Both the position numbers and the translations under genes were made by a program. 49,633 bases of DNA from Ferrimonas futtsuensis DSM 18154 (lineage in GTDB: Bacteria; Pseudomonadota; Gammaproteobacteria; Enterobacterales; Shewanellaceae), in the NCBI RefSeq assembly GCF_000422645.1, contig NZ_AUGL01000027.1, forward strand, positions 1-49,633. Direction: 5' to 3'. Below the pieces are notes generated by a model. The model had not been told where the DNA came from. It searched no databases and saw only the letters and a list, made by a program, of their open reading frames with translations. Every line of letters starts with the position of its first letter. Position 1 is the first letter of the stretch. Below are positions 47,133 through 49,633 of the stretch, one piece after another.

Positions 47133-47635
47133 CACTCCACTCCCTCATACCTTGCCATCAGGATCGCGTCCTCCACCTGACCATTGCGAAAAGCAAACCC
47201 CTTCATCCGTCCCTCCTCGCAAAAACCAAGATTGCGATACAGGGCAACCGCCCCCTCGTTGGACGCAAACACTTCAAGCTCGATGCGGCTGATCCCCAGC
47301 CAGTTGTCACAAGTATCGATTAACTCTCGAAGTAGGCCGGATGCCACCCCCTGCCTCCTGTGTTCCGAGTGAACCACCACGCCAAGGCTGGCAGCATGAC
47401 GGCGCCTCGGTTCGGACCCGAAGGTAATCAGGCAAGCATGGCCCAACACCTTTTGCTGGCGAACCGCGACCAGACATTGAAGGTCATGCCCCATCTGCTG
47501 AAGCCTTGCCCGCCATTCATCTTCTGACATAAACGGCGTATGCAAAGAGTTCTCGACGCAACTGCGCTGGCGATAAATCTCCGCCACGGCAGCCAGGTCA
47601 CTTGCCACCATAGGGCGTATGGAAACGGAAGACAT
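47132..47635 (-). CDS. GNAT-family N-acetyltransferase (YhhY/AaaT-like)
   Basis: A 167-residue acetyltransferase resembling E. coli YhhY (AaaT, an L-amino-acid N-acetyltransferase). It has an N-terminal SIRPMVASDLAAVAEIYRQ, the CoA loop VVVHSEHRRQGVASGLLREL, and the family-specific CDNWLGISRIELEVFASNEGAVALYRNLGF (described by its Trp and Glu). The start MSSVSIRP is chosen from homology; no good ribosome site is seen. A longer frame to 47773 crosses a terminator and tRNA-Trp. It heads a coupled three-gene unit with holD and rimI. Confidence 0.82.
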   Translation of the reverse strand: MSSVSIRPMVASDLAAVAEIYRQRSCVENSLHTPFMSEDEWRARLQQMGHDLQCLVAVRQQKVLGHACLITFGSEPRRRHAASLGVVVHSEHRRQGVASGLLRELIDTCDNWLGISRIELEVFASNEGAVALYRNLGFCEEGRMKGFAFRNGQVEDAILMARYEGVE

Positions 47636-47706
47636 CAACAAACTGTCCAATGGATTTGATGGCTCAGTGTATACCAGCCGGAAACAGCGTGGGAGGGTAA
47701 ACGCAA

Positions 47707-47735
47707 AACGGCCCGCAGATTTCTCTGCGGGCCGT
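47707..47735 (-). terminator. Terminator of tRNA-Trp
   Basis: An 11-base-pair stem ACGGCCCGCAG / CTGCGGGCCGT, just after the tRNA-Trp 3' end and followed on the minus strand by TTTTGCGTTT. Confidence 0.85.
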
Positions 47736-47743
47736 CTGGAATG

Positions 47744-47820
47744 TGGCAGGGGTGGCAGGACTCGAACCCGCAACCATCGGTTTTGGAGACCGCTGTTCTA
47801 CCAATTGGAACTACACCCCT
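47744..47820 (-). tRNA. tRNA-Trp (anticodon CCA)
   Basis: AGGGGTG acceptor, D-arm GTTC / GAAC, anticodon arm CGGTCTCCAAAACCG (CCA), T-arm GCGGGTTCGAGTCCTGC and encoded GCCA. The D-loop (CAATTGGTA) is one base longer than in E. coli tRNA-Trp, giving 77 bases. Confidence 0.95.
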
Positions 47821-47834
47821 AGCGAACGAGGTGA

Positions 47835-47862
47835 ATTATACGTCCCCAGGTTGAAAGGTAAA
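47835..47862 (-). promoter_or_regulatory. Promoter of tRNA-Trp
   Basis: TTTACC, 16 bases, then a perfect TATAAT on the minus strand, about 15 bases before the mature tRNA 5' end. The -35 overlaps a short palindrome (AAAGGTCTTTACCTTT). Confidence 0.72.
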
Positions 47863-47929
47863 GACCTTTTTCATTGAAAAATAGCCGACTGACCAACTAA
47901 CCAGCAATGACCGTCAATTTTAGACAGTT

Positions 47930-48103
47930 TTATCCTCTTGCCACTTCAGAGCAGTGCTTCTGCAGAGAATCACCATCAATTTCTGAACCATAGGAATCTT
48001 CGAGTACGGCGACCAGTTGCCGACCCAGGTTACCGGAACGCCAGTTCTCACGCTCATTAAAGCCTTCGGTACCATTCTCAGGAGTCTTATCAAATTCGTT
48101 CAT
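47930..48103 (-). CDS. 57-residue acidic protein of unknown function
   Basis: A short frame starting MNEFDKTPENGTEGFNERE and ending HCSEVARG, with GAGG six bases before the ATG. It is acidic, with one central segment (RQLVAVLEDSYGSEIDG) and no membrane helix or known domain. GGTAACCTGGGTCGGCAACTG shows core-like codon use. It lies between the rrn operon end and tRNA-Trp on the same strand. No homologue is recognised; it could be spurious. Confidence 0.4.
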   Translation of the reverse strand: MNEFDKTPENGTEGFNERENWRSGNLGRQLVAVLEDSYGSEIDGDSLQKHCSEVARG

Positions 48104-48554
48104 ACTCTACCTCATTCCGTTGTCTGTTCTGGGATACTGCGAGTCAGTGAGTGAAGGTATATCACTTCCTCTCAGCTTAGACTATTTGACCAAAGTCTAA
48201 CTCCGCCCCTACCTCTGTTTGAACCCGGTCACTGAGCAAAGTTCAGCCTGTCAGAAATTGGCAAACACATAGCTCAGAAGCTATTGATAAAGCAAAATTT
48301 ATTTTGATCATGTCGCCTGCGAGCAGTTCGTTAAAGTAGGTGTGATTGGAATAGCACAGATCGATAGGGAATAGGATTCGGGCAGGTGCAGCAAGATAAC
48401 CATCGATTTCAATCATCCTCGATTAACACTCCATCGATTAACAGCCACAGGCTCCTGGGTTCTTCTGAACAACCACAGTGTACTTGGCTCAGTAAGTGAT
48501 CCCTTCCTTGCTCAAACCATCATCATTCCCGCTGCCCAACCAAGACCAGGCGGT
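48104..48554. other. Intergenic stretch with no recognised gene
   Basis: About 450 bases of mixed composition between the 57-aa ORF and the first dispersed repeat. I see no convincing ORF, terminator or RNA gene. Short repeats of ATCGATT (48400-48440) are visible. Confidence 0.5.
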
Positions 48555-48674
48555 CCGTCATGCCGGCGAACGCCGGTATCCAGAGTCTGCGGTTTTGTAG
48601 GCTAACGTAGGAAAGCCACTGGACCCTGGCCTGCGCCAGGGAGACGATTGTGCATGTGGGTTGGGGAGTGCTTT
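48555..48674 (+). repeat. Dispersed repeat element, copy 1
   Basis: It begins CCGTCATGCCGGCGAACGCC and contains two hairpins: GCCGGC/GCCGG near the start and CCCTGGC/GCCAGGG near 48623-48640. Its end is GGGGAGTGCTTTGT. Copy 2 lies 247 bases downstream in the same orientation. Similar CGTCATGCCGGCGAA... repeats occur scattered in many proteobacterial genomes. Confidence 0.75.
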
Positions 48675-48801
48675 GTTGCTGTATCAGGGGGTATTGGCTA
48701 GCGAAGTCCTTCTTCGCCTTGGCACCTAGAGTCTAAGTCCTCCTGTCAGAGCAGCTGGCACACGGGGTGCCAAATCCAACCTAATGCTGCTTCCCCTAGC
48801 A

Positions 48802-48920
48802 CCGTCATGCCGGCGAAGGCCGGTATCCAGAGTCTTTGATTTTAAAGGGGCAAAGCAAAGCCACTGGACCCTGGCCTGCGCCAGGGAGACGATTGTGCGT
48901 GTGTTGAGGGGAGTGCTTCG
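48802..48920 (+). repeat. Dispersed repeat element, copy 2
   Basis: The same start (CCGTCATGCCGGCGAAGGCC), the same CCACTGGACCCTGGCCTGCG core and the same GAGTGCTT end as copy 1. The middle differs (48835-48858), where copy 1 has a different spacer. Confidence 0.75.
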
Positions 48921-48966
48921 TCGCCCTTATCGAGCAACCAGGAAGCACTAAACAGCAGAAACGAAA

Positions 48967-48994
48967 AAAGCCCGTAGCGTTAGCTACGGGCTTT
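48967..48994 (-). terminator. Distal rrn terminator (third)
   Basis: A perfect 12-base-pair stem AAAGCCCGTAGC / GCTACGGGCTTT, followed on the minus strand by a T-run. It follows the second decayed 5S copy. Confidence 0.88.
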
Positions 48995-49005
48995 CTCGTA
49001 TTTGG

Positions 49006-49120
49006 TGCCTGACGATGACCTACTCTCACACGGACTCTCTCCAACACCGCCACACCACCATCGGCGCTACTGTGTTTCACTGCTGGGCGCCGGCGGCGGG
49101 AATGAGCGCATGGGATCAGG
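49006..49120 (-). pseudogene. Decayed 5S rRNA copy 2
   Basis: On the minus strand the 3' part matches the intact 5S (GAGAGTAGGTCATCGTCAGGCA), as does the segment around AGTGAAACACAGTAGCGCC. The helix IV region has an altered, longer sequence, and the 5' part is disrupted by about 25 unrelated bases. At 49107-49136 a new palindrome replaces the 5' end. Confidence 0.7.
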
Positions 49121-49159
49121 GGCCTGATCTCATGCGTGCTTTAGGACCTAAAACGAAAA

Positions 49160-49183
49160 AAGCCCAACCTTGCGGTTGGGCTT
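49160..49183 (-). terminator. Middle rrn terminator (second)
   Basis: AAGCCCAACC / GGTTGGGCTT stem with a TTGC loop and a T-run on the minus strand. It follows the first decayed 5S copy. Confidence 0.85.
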
Positions 49184-49196
49184 CTCTCTGAATAAG

Positions 49197-49256
49197 TGCC
49201 TGACGATGACCAAGTCTCACACGGACTCTCTCCAACACCGCCACACCACCATCGCG
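49197..49256 (-). pseudogene. Decayed 5S rRNA copy 1 (3' half only)
   Basis: It matches the 5S 3' end, then the same altered helix IV stretch as copy 2 (CTCACACGGACTCTCTCCAAC on the plus strand). It stops near 49256, where unrelated sequence begins. The 5' half is missing. Confidence 0.7.
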
Positions 49257-49277
49257 CCGATGGTAGCTGAAAATGAA

Positions 49278-49305
49278 AAAGCCCGTTGCGTGAGCAACGG
49301 GCTTT
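49278..49305 (-). terminator. Proximal rrn terminator (first)
   Basis: A perfect 12-base-pair stem AAAGCCCGTTGC / GCAACGGGCTTT with a T-run on the minus strand, 12 bases after the intact 5S gene. It is closely similar to the distal terminator. Confidence 0.88.
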
Positions 49306-49316
49306 CTCGTATTTGG

Positions 49317-49433
49317 TGCCTGACGATGACCTACTCTCACATGGGAACTCCCACACTACCATCGGCGCTACTGTGTTTCACTTCTGAGTTCGGCATGGGA
49401 TCAGGTGGGACCACAGCGCTATGGTCGTCAGAC
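49317..49433 (-). rRNA. rrf: 5S rRNA (intact)
   Basis: On the minus strand it contains the conserved GGTCCCACCTGATCCCATGC, CCGAACTCAGAAGTGAAA, GCGCCGATGGTAGTGTGGG and GAGAGTAGG. The two ends pair (GTCTGACGA with TCGTCAGGC). It lies about 90 bases after the 23S 3' end. Confidence 0.95.
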
Positions 49434-49523
49434 GAATTTGGAACAATTCGCACAAGCTGTTTTCTCGTTTGCATTTTCGCAAGCGCTTTTCTATCTGGGA
49501 TTTCAAAACCCATTGGGTGTTGT

Positions 49524-49633
49524 ATGGTTAAGCCTCACGGGTCATTAGTACAGGTTAGCTCAACGCCTCACAACGCTTACACACCCTGCCTATCAACGTC
49601 CTAGTCTTGGACGGCCCTTTAGAGACCTTAAAG
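49524..49633 (-). rRNA. rrl: 23S rRNA, 3' end (partial at window edge)
   Basis: On the minus strand the sequence reads GGGCCGTCCAAGACTAGGAC, then GATAGGCAGGGTGTGTAAGC, and ends GAGGCTTAACCAT, matching the last part of gammaproteobacterial 23S rRNA. The rest lies beyond the window. Confidence 0.95.

Noticed and set aside
47636-47773. Longer N-terminus of the YhhY-like acetyltransferase
   Set aside because: It would be translated through the tRNA-Trp terminator and part of the tRNA; homology starts at MSSVSIRP.
49170-49604. 144-codon frame across the 5S region and 23S end
   Set aside because: It lies over rRNA genes and their decayed copies, so it is not a protein gene.

Overview
The window looks like a chromosomal segment of a GC-rich marine gammaproteobacterium of the Alteromonadales type, close to Ferrimonas or Shewanella. 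This is inferred from gene content and order, not from a database search. The evidence is the conserved blocks gcvA-ygdD-rlmM, kdsA-DUF819-sirB2-prmC-prfA-hemA | lolB-ispE-prs, pth-ychF, and ubiF | miaB-ybeZ-ybeY-corC-lnt / leuS-lptE-holA-nadD-rsfS-rlmH-mrdA-rodA-mltB-rlpA-dacA-ybeD-lipB-lipA. The last is a near-complete version of the Escherichia coli lip/dac/mrd/leuS/ubiF neighbourhood.

Layout. (1) 1-1006 is a small AT-richer accessory patch: the 3' end of an IS3-family element, a membrane-protein gene whose end is supplied by the IS terminus, a 5'-truncated serine-recombinase DNA-binding domain, and what may be the tail of an interrupted resident gene. (2) 1095-9866 holds a DUF3192 protein, a large secreted S9 peptidase, NAD-type isocitrate dehydrogenase, the rlmM-ygdD-hydrolase-gcvA cluster, a small secreted protein and kdsA. 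(3) 9894-17436 is the DUF819/sirB2/prmC/prfA/hemA operon, divergent from lolB-ispE-prs (peptide release, tetrapyrrole, lipoprotein sorting, isoprenoid and PRPP synthesis). (4) 17586-21404 is a UshA-like nucleotidase lipoprotein with a CRP-type site upstream, then pth-ychF. (5) 21492-22668 is a tRNA operon (Met-Gln-Met-Leu-Gln-pseudoGln-Gln) with a stringent-type promoter. It ends in an unusual array in which terminators are fused to decayed tRNA-Gln 3' halves. (6) 22687-25916 is a FUSC-family membrane protein and ubiF. (7) 26097-46291 is the long plus-strand housekeeping run: tRNA modification, ribosome and RNA maturation, lipoprotein acylation, LPS transport, NAD synthesis, the elongasome (PBP2/RodA), wall hydrolases and lipoylation. 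(8) 46333-47635 is aaaT-like acetyltransferase-holD-rimI on the minus strand. (9) 47744-49633 is tRNA-Trp with its own promoter, a 57-aa ORF, two copies of a dispersed repeat, and the 3' end of an rrn operon on the minus strand: 23S end, intact 5S, then two decayed 5S copies, each followed by a terminator.

Nearly all protein genes are ordinary housekeeping genes with conserved synteny, and I found no new multi-gene defence, biosynthetic or secretion system. The most unusual structure is in the stable-RNA loci. At both the tRNA operon and the rrn operon, the 3' part of an RNA gene together with its terminator has been tandemly duplicated and has decayed. This resembles the known E. coli tyrT/rtT repeat arrangement.
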